Positions 8,940 to 16,824 of a stretch of DNA of 64,000 bases are shown piece by piece. The translations under genes were made by a program, and so were the position numbers. Below the pieces are notes generated by a model, which was given only the letters and a program-made list of their open reading frames with translations, had not been told where the DNA came from and did not search any database. This DNA is from Saccharothrix ecbatanensis. GTDB taxonomy: Bacteria > Actinomycetota > Actinomycetes > Mycobacteriales > Pseudonocardiaceae. The stretch lies in assembly GCF_014205015.1 (NCBI RefSeq), contig NZ_JACHMO010000001.1:1054001-1118000 (forward strand), in the 5' to 3' direction. Position 1 is the stretch's first letter, and each line of letters begins with the position of its first letter.

Positions 8940-9677
8940 GTGGCTGTTCGACGTGTGCCGAAGTCGGCTGTCCGGGCTCGGATGGCCAAGACCGGCGAGA
9001 CCTATCAGCAGGCGCAGGCTGCTTTGTGCAAGGTGGTGCCTGACCATCACCTCATCCCTCCGACGAGTGATCGGCCTTGTGTGGGCCTTTGCCAGTCCGA
9101 GTTCTCTCTGACTGACGAGCGAGGCCGGGATGGTGGTTCGATGGTCGCTTGTGGTCGCTGTCCGGGCTACGTCTGTGTCGAATGCGGACGGGTCGCGGTC
9201 GAGGAGCCTTTTATGCGGTGCGAGCGGTGCGACGAGGCCATCGAGACGTGGGAGAGGTTTGAGCGGCTTCGCGCCCGCTGTGCGGGTCGCCGATGTGTCT
9301 CCAGGGCTCGTGCCGGGACCTCGGACTCGGACAGTGCGGACAGCATCTGCGACTCGTGTGACGAGCCGATTTGCTGGTGTGGTGCGGAGCCGGTCGACTT
9401 CTACGGTGGCTGGTGCGACCACGACCACGGGTGGTCCGACGACTCGGAGTGGTCGGAGCACCAGGACCGGCACAACCTCCAGCGGCGGTTCGACTATGCC
9501 GTCGGCCTGATCGTCAGGCTGGGGGGTGGGAGCCGCAGGCGGGTATTCGCCCGCCTGCACCGGGCGATGCGGGCGAAAGTCGCCGACGCCGACATCGACC
9601 AGTTGCGCGAAGGAATCGAGCACGCCGGGGACTGGGAGCGGAAGTTGCGCGCCAACACCGGTCGAGACCCTGTCTGA
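8940..9677 (+). CDS. Cysteine-rich, zinc-ribbon-like hypothetical protein
   Basis: 245 aa from the GTG at 8940, preceded by GGAGCGGGAG; an upstream in-frame start at 8886 is less likely. The N-terminus (AVRRVPKSAVRARMAKTGETYQQAQAAL) resembles short N-terminal motifs seen in actinobacterial plasmid and element proteins. The middle holds about a dozen cysteines in CxxC-like pairs (CGRCPGYVCVECG, CERCDEA, CDSCDEPICWCGAE), consistent with two or more zinc-binding knuckles. The C-terminus is basic and helical (RVFARLHRAMRAKV). Zinc binding is inferred; no function can be assigned. Confidence 0.6.
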   Translation: MAVRRVPKSAVRARMAKTGETYQQAQAALCKVVPDHHLIPPTSDRPCVGLCQSEFSLTDERGRDGGSMVACGRCPGYVCVECGRVAVEEPFMRCERCDEAIETWERFERLRARCAGRRCVSRARAGTSDSDSADSICDSCDEPICWCGAEPVDFYGGWCDHDHGWSDDSEWSEHQDRHNLQRRFDYAVGLIVRLGGGSRRRVFARLHRAMRAKVADADIDQLREGIEHAGDWERKLRANTGRDPV

Positions 9678-10330
9678 CTGAGGTCGAGGGTCGGCTGGAT
9701 CACGGAGTGCGTGCACACCTGGGCGAGTGTCAAACAGGCGGTGGTGTCCGCGGGTCTGCTGTGGTCAAGGCGGCGGCGTATTCGGTGCTGGCGAAGAAGT
9801 AGTCGGAGACCCCTGTCCAAGATACGTCCAGTCGGCTGGGGCACGGTGCCAGGGGCTTCTGGTTGGCGGTTCCTGTCGGTCAGAACCGAGACGTCCACCG
9901 CGGCTATGACGGGGAGCTGGCGTATAGCGTGAGAAGCGTGCCGGGCGGGCCAGATGGCTAGCCTGTCCGGCACGCGGTCACAGGGGCACGCTCGCCGGTA
10001 TCGCCACCCAGGTTCTGCTGTGCCGCTCACCGAAACCTCGTTGAGGCCCACCGCTGTCGGCCGCCCACCGCAAGTCGTCAAACTTCGAGCGCGCCTTGAC
10101 ACAACCGCGTTACCGGTCACCGAAGTCAATGGCGAAGCTGTATTCGCGGCCGATCGGTTTGTCATCGGCCCTCGACGTGCCGGTAGCTGCGCGGCGAAGC
10201 CGATCCGGCGTGTCGAGTCTCGACCTGCCTGTCCGCCTCGTAGGGTCTTGGCACCACCGCCCGAGTTCGTGGGGTCTGGCGATGGGTCGGGGAACGACCT
10301 GTACGACGAACTGCCCTGGATGGTTGGCTA
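9678..10330. other. Intergenic stretch upstream of the OLD-type gene
   Basis: About 650 bases with open frames that look like shadows. I see no gene, RNA or clear repeat. It presumably holds the promoter of the downstream ATPase/nuclease. Confidence 0.4.
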
Positions 10331-12145
10331 GTGCATCTTCAGAAGTACTCCGTGCGCGGTTTCCGTTCGCTCGCCAAGGTTGCGGACATTCCGATCAGCA
10401 GTCCGACGATCCTCGCCGGTCCCAACGACGGCGGTAAGACCGCAGCGCTCGGTGCGCTGGGGTTTCTTCTCGGCACGCATACCGTGACCGAGGACGACAG
10501 GTCCTATCTCGCCGGTGAGGACGGTGGACGCTGCGCGGACACCGAGGTCATCGGCGACTTCCGCCTGGACGGCTGGGAGCAGGAGAAGTTCGGGTTGCCC
10601 GCAGATTTACGGATCCGGCGGTGGGTCGACGGTGAACTCGCGCCCCGCTACGAGATCTGGGGACCGGTACCCGACGACGAGGAGTTGCGGGACCTCAACG
10701 GGAAGCTGGTGCCCGACCTCAAGGACCTGGCCACTCGGTTCGGGATCCGGTTGTCGAAGCCGACGAAGCCCGTGCTGTTGGACGCGTTGGCCGAGTACGC
10801 GCGTGAGCACTCCAGCGGTCAGGGTTGGAGCGGGATGCCTCCGGCGTTGGCAGACCGGCTTCCGCGTCTGACGGAGTTCGAGGGCCACTCCCTCGACCCT
10901 GAGGCCGCGATCCGGTCCGTGCTGGCGGTCCGGTTCAAGACCTACATGGCCGAGGAGAACGTTCAAGGCCGTGTTCGTGAGTTGGAGACCGCCGCACGGG
11001 ACTGGCTCGGTATCCAGGCGAAGCCGCTGGCGGACCACATCGTGGAGCGTTTCGGGGACATCGCCTCGGTCACCGTCGAAGCCGAGGTGAGCTTCTCGCC
11101 GTCGTTGCGTTCGGCTTCGTTGCGACTGGAGCGTGCGTCCGGGGAGCAGGTGCGCCTCGACCGCTCCGGGCGCGGTAGCGCCCGCCGGGTGTCCATGGCG
11201 GTGTGGGAGGGGACCAGCGAGTTGCTGGTCGAACATGCCGGTGACGAGGTCGATCCGGAAGTCGGACCTCCGGTCCAGGTCATCGTGGCCTACGACGAGC
11301 CGGACACGCATCTGGACTACCACTTCCAGCGTGAGGTCATGGGGATCATCCGGCGCCAGAGCGCGGCGAAGCACGTCAGCGTCGTCGTCGCCACTCACTC
11401 CATGAACCTCATCGACGGTGTGGACATCCGTGACGTCGTGTTGCTCAAGCTGGACGATGCGCGCCGCACGGTCGTGCAGCGCCTGGGCAGTGCCGAACAC
11501 ACCGAGTTCGACCGCCACCTGGGTGCGATCGCTGCCGCGGTCGGGCTGCGCAACTCGGTTCTGCTGCACGAGCGGTGCTTCCTCGCGGTCGAAGGCGAGA
11601 CCGAGCAGTTGGCGATTCCGCTCCTGTTCATGCTGTCAGAAGGTATGTCGTTGCAGGCTGCCGGAATCGCGCTGTGGGCGTGCGGTGGCAACGACGGCGC
11701 CCTCAATCTCGCCAGCTACCTGCACAAGCACAAGCGCAGTGTGATGCTCATGATCGACGCCGACAGCGAGGCGAACAGCAAGATCTTCAGGCAGAGCAAC
11801 CTGACCCGACACTTCGGTCAGGACAGGGACAAGGTCTCCATAATGCTGGGCAAGATGTCGGGCGTCCACGAGTTGGAGGAGCTGTTCGACGACGAGACGT
11901 GGGTGCGGACCGCGAACGAGGCGTGGCCGCGGGACGGCGACTGGACACCTGAGCACTTCAAAGCCCATCGCGGGCAGAAGAAGTTCAGCGCCGGAGTCGA
12001 GTACATGCTGAAGCAGCACGGTAAGCAGCACCCGTCGGGCAAGCCCGCGATGCTGTGGGAGGTCGTGGTCCGGCTCGACCGCCGCGAGGACGTGCCGGAA
12101 GAACTCCGGAACGTCTTCACCGACCTGCGGGAACTAGCTGGCTAA
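10331..12145 (+). CDS. OLD-family ATP-dependent endonuclease (AAA ATPase plus TOPRIM)
   Basis: 604 aa from a GTG. The N-terminal ABC-type ATPase has Walker A GPNDGGKT (residues 30-37), a Walker B-like VIVAYDEPDTHLD and a switch histidine in VVATHS. The C-terminal TOPRIM part shows FLAVEGETEQLAIP and LMIDADSE, giving the metal-binding Glu and Asp pair. OLD nucleases cut DNA using ATP and act alone or with partners such as the UvrD-like GajB of Gabija. No helicase gene is adjacent, so this looks like a stand-alone (class 1-like) OLD protein. An antiphage role is inferred from family and neighbourhood. Confidence 0.85.
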   Translation: MHLQKYSVRGFRSLAKVADIPISSPTILAGPNDGGKTAALGALGFLLGTHTVTEDDRSYLAGEDGGRCADTEVIGDFRLDGWEQEKFGLPADLRIRRWVDGELAPRYEIWGPVPDDEELRDLNGKLVPDLKDLATRFGIRLSKPTKPVLLDALAEYAREHSSGQGWSGMPPALADRLPRLTEFEGHSLDPEAAIRSVLAVRFKTYMAEENVQGRVRELETAARDWLGIQAKPLADHIVERFGDIASVTVEAEVSFSPSLRSASLRLERASGEQVRLDRSGRGSARRVSMAVWEGTSELLVEHAGDEVDPEVGPPVQVIVAYDEPDTHLDYHFQREVMGIIRRQSAAKHVSVVVATHSMNLIDGVDIRDVVLLKLDDARRTVVQRLGSAEHTEFDRHLGAIAAAVGLRNSVLLHERCFLAVEGETEQLAIPLLFMLSEGMSLQAAGIALWACGGNDGALNLASYLHKHKRSVMLMIDADSEANSKIFRQSNLTRHFGQDRDKVSIMLGKMSGVHELEELFDDETWVRTANEAWPRDGDWTPEHFKAHRGQKKFSAGVEYMLKQHGKQHPSGKPAMLWEVVVRLDRREDVPEELRNVFTDLRELAG

Positions 12146-12337
12146 CAAGTCCTCCGTCGATCGAGTGCGTCGAGCCCGCCGCTCCAGCATCCGTTCCTTG
12201 CGCTGGGCGGCGGTGGGTTCGACCCATACGTGCCATCTCACTGTCGGCGCCCAGCGCTGGAGATGCTCCTCCCGGTCCACACCGCACCAGCGGCAACCGT
12301 TGGGGTTGGGTACCGGTTCATCGTTGCTCTCGTACAT
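12134..12337 (-). CDS. Small conserved protein of actinobacterial integrative elements
   Basis: 67 aa from the ATG at 12337, with AAGGGG about 10 bases upstream. It reads PNPNGCRWCGVDREEHLQRW..WHVWVEPTAAQRKERMLERR. The pattern GCRWCG...H.QRW...GWH.W recurs in short proteins of actinobacterial plasmids and AICEs as I recall them; the CxxC and His residues could bind zinc. Its 3' end overlaps the convergent OLD gene by 12 bases. Function unknown. Confidence 0.6.
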   Translation of the reverse strand: MYESNDEPVPNPNGCRWCGVDREEHLQRWAPTVRWHVWVEPTAAQRKERMLERRARRTRSTEDLLAS

Positions 12338-12463
12338 CACGTCACCCCTTCCGTACAGGTAGTTGTACCCCGACGGTCTGACATTCGCGGGCTCCGCGCC
12401 CATGGGACCGGTGGGCTGACCTGCGGGGCACCGAAGGGACGCGGACGCCATGCGGAGTGCGCT

Positions 12464-12664
12464 CTACCTGCGTGAGTCGATCGCTCCATATCGCCCAGCG
12501 AGCAACGGATCCGTGGTCAGCGGCACCGAGCCCAGGCAGGTGCCTCGTTGGCCTGTCGGTACGGGATACGTCCCGGTGCGATGGTCGGGTGCAAGCGCCG
12601 TCTGCTTACCGGCGTGGTCTGCGGCCGAGCCGTCCACCCATACAAGATCGTCATGACTGGACAT
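12464..12664 (-). CDS. Possible small element-encoded protein
   Basis: 66 aa, MSSHDDLVWVDGSAADHAG..YPVPTGQRGTCLGS..TDPLLAGRYG. It has high third-position GC and lies in series with the preceding small protein on the same strand, as expected of an AICE accessory gene. There is no recognised domain. Confidence 0.35.
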   Translation of the reverse strand: MSSHDDLVWVDGSAADHAGKQTALAPDHRTGTYPVPTGQRGTCLGSVPLTTDPLLAGRYGAIDSRR

Positions 12665-12808
12665 AATGTCCTCTGGGGAGTGGTGTCGCGCCTTGAACAC
12701 CCTGAACTCCGCGATGAGGCCCCAGGGAACACGTCTGCGACCGACTCCGTCTTTGAGGTTGTCCCCTTGAACCGGACACCCTGATCCCAGACAGCGGTCT
12801 GGGGAAGG

Positions 12809-13108
12809 ATGTTCCCCGTGTCAGGCAAGTCGAAGTACCCCGAGCAGTTCCGCAGGGACGCCGTCGAGCTGGCCCGCTCGTCGGACCGGCCGTTGCGGCA
12901 GGTCGCCCGCGAGCTGGGCGTGAACCACGAGACCCTGCGCAACTGGGTACGCACCGCCGAACAGGCCCAGGCGGCCCCCGCCGACGCGGCGGCGGTGGTG
13001 GACCAGGAGGAGCTGCGGGCGCTGCGCAAGCGGGTGGCGGAACTGGAGTTGGAGAAGGACATCCTCCGGAAAGCCGCCGCGTATTTTGCCAAGGAGATGG
13101 GTCGTTGA
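12809..13108 (+). CDS. IS3-family transposase OrfA
   Basis: 99 aa. It has an HTH (KYPEQFRRDAVELARSS..LRQVARELGVNHETLRNWV) followed by a coiled coil (EELRALRKRVAELELEKDILRKAAAYFAKE). It ends by overlapping the orfB start by 4 bases (ATGGGTCGTTGA), the site where IS3 elements use frameshifting to make the OrfAB transposase. Confidence 0.9.
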   Translation: MFPVSGKSKYPEQFRRDAVELARSSDRPLRQVARELGVNHETLRNWVRTAEQAQAAPADAAAVVDQEELRALRKRVAELELEKDILRKAAAYFAKEMGR

Positions 13109-13540
13109 CCCGCAGCTACCGGTTCATCTCCGAGCATCGCGCCGTCTTCGGCGTCACCCGGCTGTGCAGGGTCCTGGGCGTGCGGCGCCCCGGCTTCTAC
13201 GAATGGCTCGCCGCCGCCCCGACCAGGGCGAAGCGGGCTGCGGACGACGAGGGCCTGGCCGCCGAGATCGGGGAGGTCCATGCCGGTCACCGGGGTGCCT
13301 ACGGGCGTCCGCGGATCGTCGTCGCGCTGCGCCGTCGTGGCCGTCGGGTGAATCACAAGCGGGTCGGCCGGGTCATGCGCGAGCGCGGGGTCGTCGGCCT
13401 CACCCGCGGGCGACGCAGGTCTTTGACCAGGCCCGATGCCGTCGCGGCGCCGGTGCCGGACCTGATCGGCCGGGACTTCACCGCCCCGACCCCGGGGAGG
13501 CGGCTGGTCGGCGACATCACCTAATGGGTGGGTGAGACCT

Positions 13541-13760
13541 GCGGCGATGGATCGTCTGTGGGTCGAGCGATTGGCAGGTGTCCACTGAGATATCACCGAC
13601 CCGAGGTCTGGGAGGGTGTGCTCGTCGAGCCGCTGACGGGTGACCACTCCTGTTCCACCGACCATGAGGTCTCTAGGTAGACGGTGGCCCTGCCAGTCGC
13701 TGGGCTTGCAGCCGGCTGGTGAGGTGTCGTGCCTCGAGCACTGTCCATTAGGTCGCCGCG
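13541..13760 (+). ncRNA. Putative IS110 bridge RNA
   Basis: IS110 elements with a long left end encode a bridge RNA whose loops pair with target and donor DNA. Here GTGAGGTGTC (13719-13728) equals the last bases of the element's right end (15047-15056). CCATTAG (13745-13751) is the complement of its left end CTAATGG (13521-13527). Together they form a donor loop around the GCCTCGAGCAC region. Upstream, GGCAGGT (13573-13579) is the complement of the target flank ACCTGCC (15058-15064), and GGATCGTCT (13549-13557) matches the left target flank ending ATCACCT if G-T wobbles are allowed. The order left guide, then right guide fits known bridge RNAs. Exact RNA ends are unknown. Confidence 0.7.
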
Positions 13761-13814
13761 CAGGCCCTCGGGCTCGTCACACCCTGTCCGCGATCACGAC
13801 CCCCGAAAGGGCAC

Positions 13815-15041
13815 ATGACGATCACCTGCGGGATCGATTGGGCTGAGGGACACCACGACGTCGCCTTGCTCGACGCCGACGGCCGGCGGATCGCGAAGTT
13901 ACGCATCGACACCGGCCTGACCGGATTCACCGAGCTGATGACACTGCTCGCCGAGCACGCGACCGACCCGACCAGCGTGTCGGTCGCGATCGAGACCGAC
14001 AAGGTGCTGATCGTCGCGGCACTACGCGCTGCCGGGTTCGACGTCTACGCGATCAACCCCCGGGCGGTGGCCCGCTATCGGGAACGGTGGGGCCAGGCGG
14101 GCGGGAAATCCGACCGCGGTGACGCCCTAGTGCTGGCCAACGTGCTGCGCACCGACCGCCACCTGCACCGGCTACTACCCGCGACCAGCGAGACAGGACG
14201 AGCGGTCAAAGTCCTTGCCCGCCAACACCAGGAGGCGATCTGGGTCAGACAGGCGACGGTGAGCCGGCTGCGTTCCCTGCTGATCGAGTACTACCCCAAC
14301 GCCCTGACCGCCTTCCCGATCCTGACCCACCACGCGGCGTTGCACGTCCTGGCTGCCGCGCCGACGCCGACGGCCGCGGCCAGGCTGACCCGAACACGGA
14401 TGGCGACCCTGCTTCGCCGAGCAGGCCGTCGTAACGACCCCGGCCTTGCCGAGCGGATCGTCGCACAGCTGCAGACGCCGGCCCTGCGGCAACCGTCACC
14501 GGTGGAAGCCGGCTACGGTCGCGCCGTCGCGGCGCTGCTGGCCGTCGTGACCGTGATGCAAGTCGGTATCGCAGACCTCGAGGCCGCGTTGGCGACCGAA
14601 CTCGGCCGGCACCCGACCGCCGGACTACTGCGCTCGGTGCCTGGGCTGGGACCGATCCTGGCGGCGCGCGTGCTCGGCGAGATCGGCGATGACACCACCC
14701 GCTTCGCCACCGCCCAGAACCTGCGTGCCTTCGCCGGAACCGCACCGATCACCAAAGCCTCCGGCAAGTCCACGGTGGTCCGCGCCCGCCACATCCGCAA
14801 CCGGCGCCTGGGCGACGCCTGCCACTGGTGGGCCTTCGCCTCGATCACCAAGTCCACCGGCGCCCGAGCCCACTACGACCAACGCCGCGCCACCGGCGAC
14901 AGCCACAACGCCGCCCTACGCAACCTGGCCAACAAACTCCTCGGCCGCCTCTGGTGGTGTCACACCAACAACCAACCCTGGCGCGAAGACGCAGCCTGGC
15001 CGCAATCACAACCACCAAACAAACCCCCACTTGACACCTGA
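13815..15041 (+). CDS. IS110-family transposase (DEDD RuvC-like plus C-terminal Ser domain)
   Basis: 408 aa. The N-terminal RuvC-like domain shows GIDWAEGHHDVALLD (first Asp near residue 8), a Glu in VAIETDK and the DRGDA motif (NPRAVARYRER..GKSDRGDALVLAN). The C-terminal transposase_20 domain contains LLRSVPGLGPILAARVLGEIGD and LRAFAGTAPITKASGKS with the catalytic Ser region. It would recombine at CT cores under bridge-RNA guidance. The frame is intact and the element appears complete, so it may be active. Confidence 0.93.
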   Translation: MTITCGIDWAEGHHDVALLDADGRRIAKLRIDTGLTGFTELMTLLAEHATDPTSVSVAIETDKVLIVAALRAAGFDVYAINPRAVARYRERWGQAGGKSDRGDALVLANVLRTDRHLHRLLPATSETGRAVKVLARQHQEAIWVRQATVSRLRSLLIEYYPNALTAFPILTHHAALHVLAAAPTPTAAARLTRTRMATLLRRAGRRNDPGLAERIVAQLQTPALRQPSPVEAGYGRAVAALLAVVTVMQVGIADLEAALATELGRHPTAGLLRSVPGLGPILAARVLGEIGDDTTRFATAQNLRAFAGTAPITKASGKSTVVRARHIRNRRLGDACHWWAFASITKSTGARAHYDQRRATGDSHNAALRNLANKLLGRLWWCHTNNQPWREDAAWPQSQPPNKPPLDT

Positions 15042-15605
15042 CCCGCGTGAGGTGTCTACCTGCCCACCCGGGAGGGCTGGCTCTACCTGGCCACGGTCAT
15101 CGACCTGCACAACCGCGAGGTCATCGGGCACGCGATGGCCGACCACATGCGCGCCGACCTCGTCCGCGACGCCCTCGACCTCGCCGTCAAACGTGGTCTG
15201 ACCAGCGAAGACGCCATATTCCACGCCGATCGCGGGTCGCAATACACCTCCGGACTGTTCCGCTCCACGCTCGCCGGTCACGGCATCCGACCGTCGGCGG
15301 GGCGGACCGGGTCCTGCTTTGACAACGCGGTCGCGGAATCGTTCTTCGCCACCCTCAAAACCGAGATCGGCACCACCGTCTGGAACACCCGGGACGACGC
15401 CCGACGCGACGTTTTCGCCTACCTGGGCTACTACAACCACGACCGTCTACATTCGACACTCGACTACCGCACCCCGCACGAAGCCCGTGTCGGCTATCGT
15501 CGAGGACTCACCCTCGTGGCATGAAATCCGGTGTCCGGACTTCGGGGACAACCTCACTTGACCGATCCGACGTGGTTCCCCAATGTTCGACGCCTCGACC
15601 CCACT

Positions 15606-15648
15606 CCTGGGGGTCAGGGGGTCGCAGGTTCAAATCCTGTCGTCCCGA
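15606..15648 (+). other. Second attachment-like core: 3' half of a tRNA, probably tRNA-Pro(GGG)
   Basis: The sequence CCTGGGGGTCAGG is followed by GTCGCAGGTTCAAATCCTGT and CGTCCCGAC, a tRNA anticodon-loop-to-3'-end segment with a proper T-arm. No matching 5' half is present. It lies about 115 bases upstream of a tyrosine integrase remnant, again the tRNA/integrase arrangement of integrative elements. Confidence 0.55.
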
Positions 15649-15764
15649 CGGCCAAGAGGTCTTCGCAGGTCAGACACTGCGAAGGCCCTCTTTTTGTGAT
15701 CTTGGTTCGTTCTTCGAGGTCGAGCACGTCGCTCAGCGATACCTTGACTCGGAGGAGTTCCGCG

Positions 15765-16723
15765 ATGCCCCTGCTGGACCTGACCAAGATCACCACCGGC
15801 CTGTCGAAGACCTGGACGGGCTACCTGGGCGACTGGGACCGGACCTTGCGTTCGGCCGGTCACCCGGAGACCACCCGCTACAACTACCTTCTGGCCGCCA
15901 CCCAGCTGGCCCGCTATCTGGAGGAGTACTCGCCCGACCCGGACGCCGACGACGCGGCCGACGACCCGTGCGAGGTGACCAAGGCCCACATCGAGGCATT
16001 CCAGGCCTGGATGATCGAGACCCGCTCGGGCGCCACCGCGCTGAACAAGCACAAGGGCCTCCAGCAATTCTTCAATGGCTGATGCTCGACGAGGAGGACA
16101 TCGACCGCTCACCGATGGAACGGGTGAAGCAACCGCAGGTCCGGAAGAAGCTGATCCCGGTCATCCGTGACGACGACACGAAGCGGGTTTTGGACACGTG
16201 CAAGGGCAAGGATTTCGTCCAGCTCCGCGACGAGGCCGTCATCCGCCTCTACTACAACACCGGCGCCCGCCTCTCCGAAGTCGGCAACCTCACCCTCGAC
16301 GACTTGGACATGGACACCGACTCGGTCCACTACCACGGCAAGGGCAATAAGGACCGCCGTGTGCGCTTCGGCCCGAAAACCGCCCGTGCCCTGAGCCGCT
16401 AGCTCCGTGCCCGCACCAAACACCAGGCCGCCGACCTTCCGGACCTGTGGCTGGCCGAACGCGGCATCCGCCGATTCGCCCCAAACGGCATCAAAATCAT
16501 GCTCAAACGCCGCGGCTTGGCCGCCGGCGTGACCGGCGTCCACGCCCACCGCTGGCGGCACAACTTCGCCCACGAATGGAAACGAGCCGGCGGCGACACC
16601 GGCGACCTGATGCTGCTGCTCGGCTGGACCTCCGAAGACGTGCCGCGCCACTACGGAGCCAGCGCGGCGGCCGAGCGAGCCCAGGAGACTCAACTCCGGA
16701 TGGGCATCGGCGAACATGTTTGA
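15765..16723 (+). pseudogene. Tyrosine recombinase with SAM-like N-terminus, frameshift and nonsense mutation
   Basis: The ATG at 15765 has GGAGGAG upstream. The N-terminal core-binding domain (RTLRSAGHPETTRYNYLLAATQLARYLEEY) runs to 16082, where one base is missing before WLMLDEEDIDRSPM. The catalytic part then runs with TGARLSEVGNL (Arg) and GKGNKDRRV (Lys), meets a TAG at 16400-16402 (SR*LRARTK) and continues with HAHRWRHNFAHE, LLGWTS and HYGAS (Tyr). Two independent lesions make it inactive. It sits directly left of CRISPR array 1; a 90-base piece of the same gene recurs left of array 3. Confidence 0.88.
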
Positions 16724-16824
16724 GCTTCGGAGTCGCGTTGATGAGGCACATCGGCTACACCGAGGGGATCGCCCTTCTCGCGCGGGACGAAGACATGATC
16801 TTGCGCCAGGTGCCTTCCCGGACA

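Larger units (their letters stand above)
13521..15057 (+). mobile_element. IS110-family insertion sequence inside IS3 orfB
   Basis: Restoring the orfB reading frame (ATCACC-TACCTG) places the ends at a CT dinucleotide present at 13521-13522 and again at 15056-15057, matching the CT core at which IS110-type recombinases exchange strands. About 1.54 kb: a left non-coding end of roughly 290 bases, the transposase, and a very short right end. Confidence 0.85.
13105..15524 (+). pseudogene. IS3-family transposase OrfB, split by the IS110 insertion
   Basis: The first part (13105-13523) has the HTH_21 region (YRFISEHRAVFGVTRLCRVLGVRR..) and stops in GDIT at the start of the rve core. The second part resumes at 15057 with YLPTREGWLYLATVIDL and contains FHADRGSQYTS and CFDNAVAESFFATLK, the rest of the DDE domain. 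The joined protein would be continuous, so the IS110 insertion is recent and is the sole cause of inactivation. Confidence 0.9.
12754..15556 (+). mobile_element. IS3-family insertion sequence, interrupted by an IS110 element
   Basis: Terminal inverted repeats are visible: left 12754-12780 starts TGAGGTTGTCCCC and includes CCGGACACC; right 15530-15556 is its imperfect complement (GGTGTCCGGAC..GGGGACAACCTCA). The trinucleotide CTT flanks both ends as a 3-bp target duplication. Without the IS110 insert it would be about 1.27 kb, normal for IS3. It has overlapping orfA/orfB frames. Confidence 0.85.

Noticed and set aside
10331..12145. Gabija (GajA-GajB) system
   Set aside because: The OLD-type protein fits GajA-like enzymes broadly, but no UvrD-like GajB helicase lies on either side, so a Gabija call is not supported.
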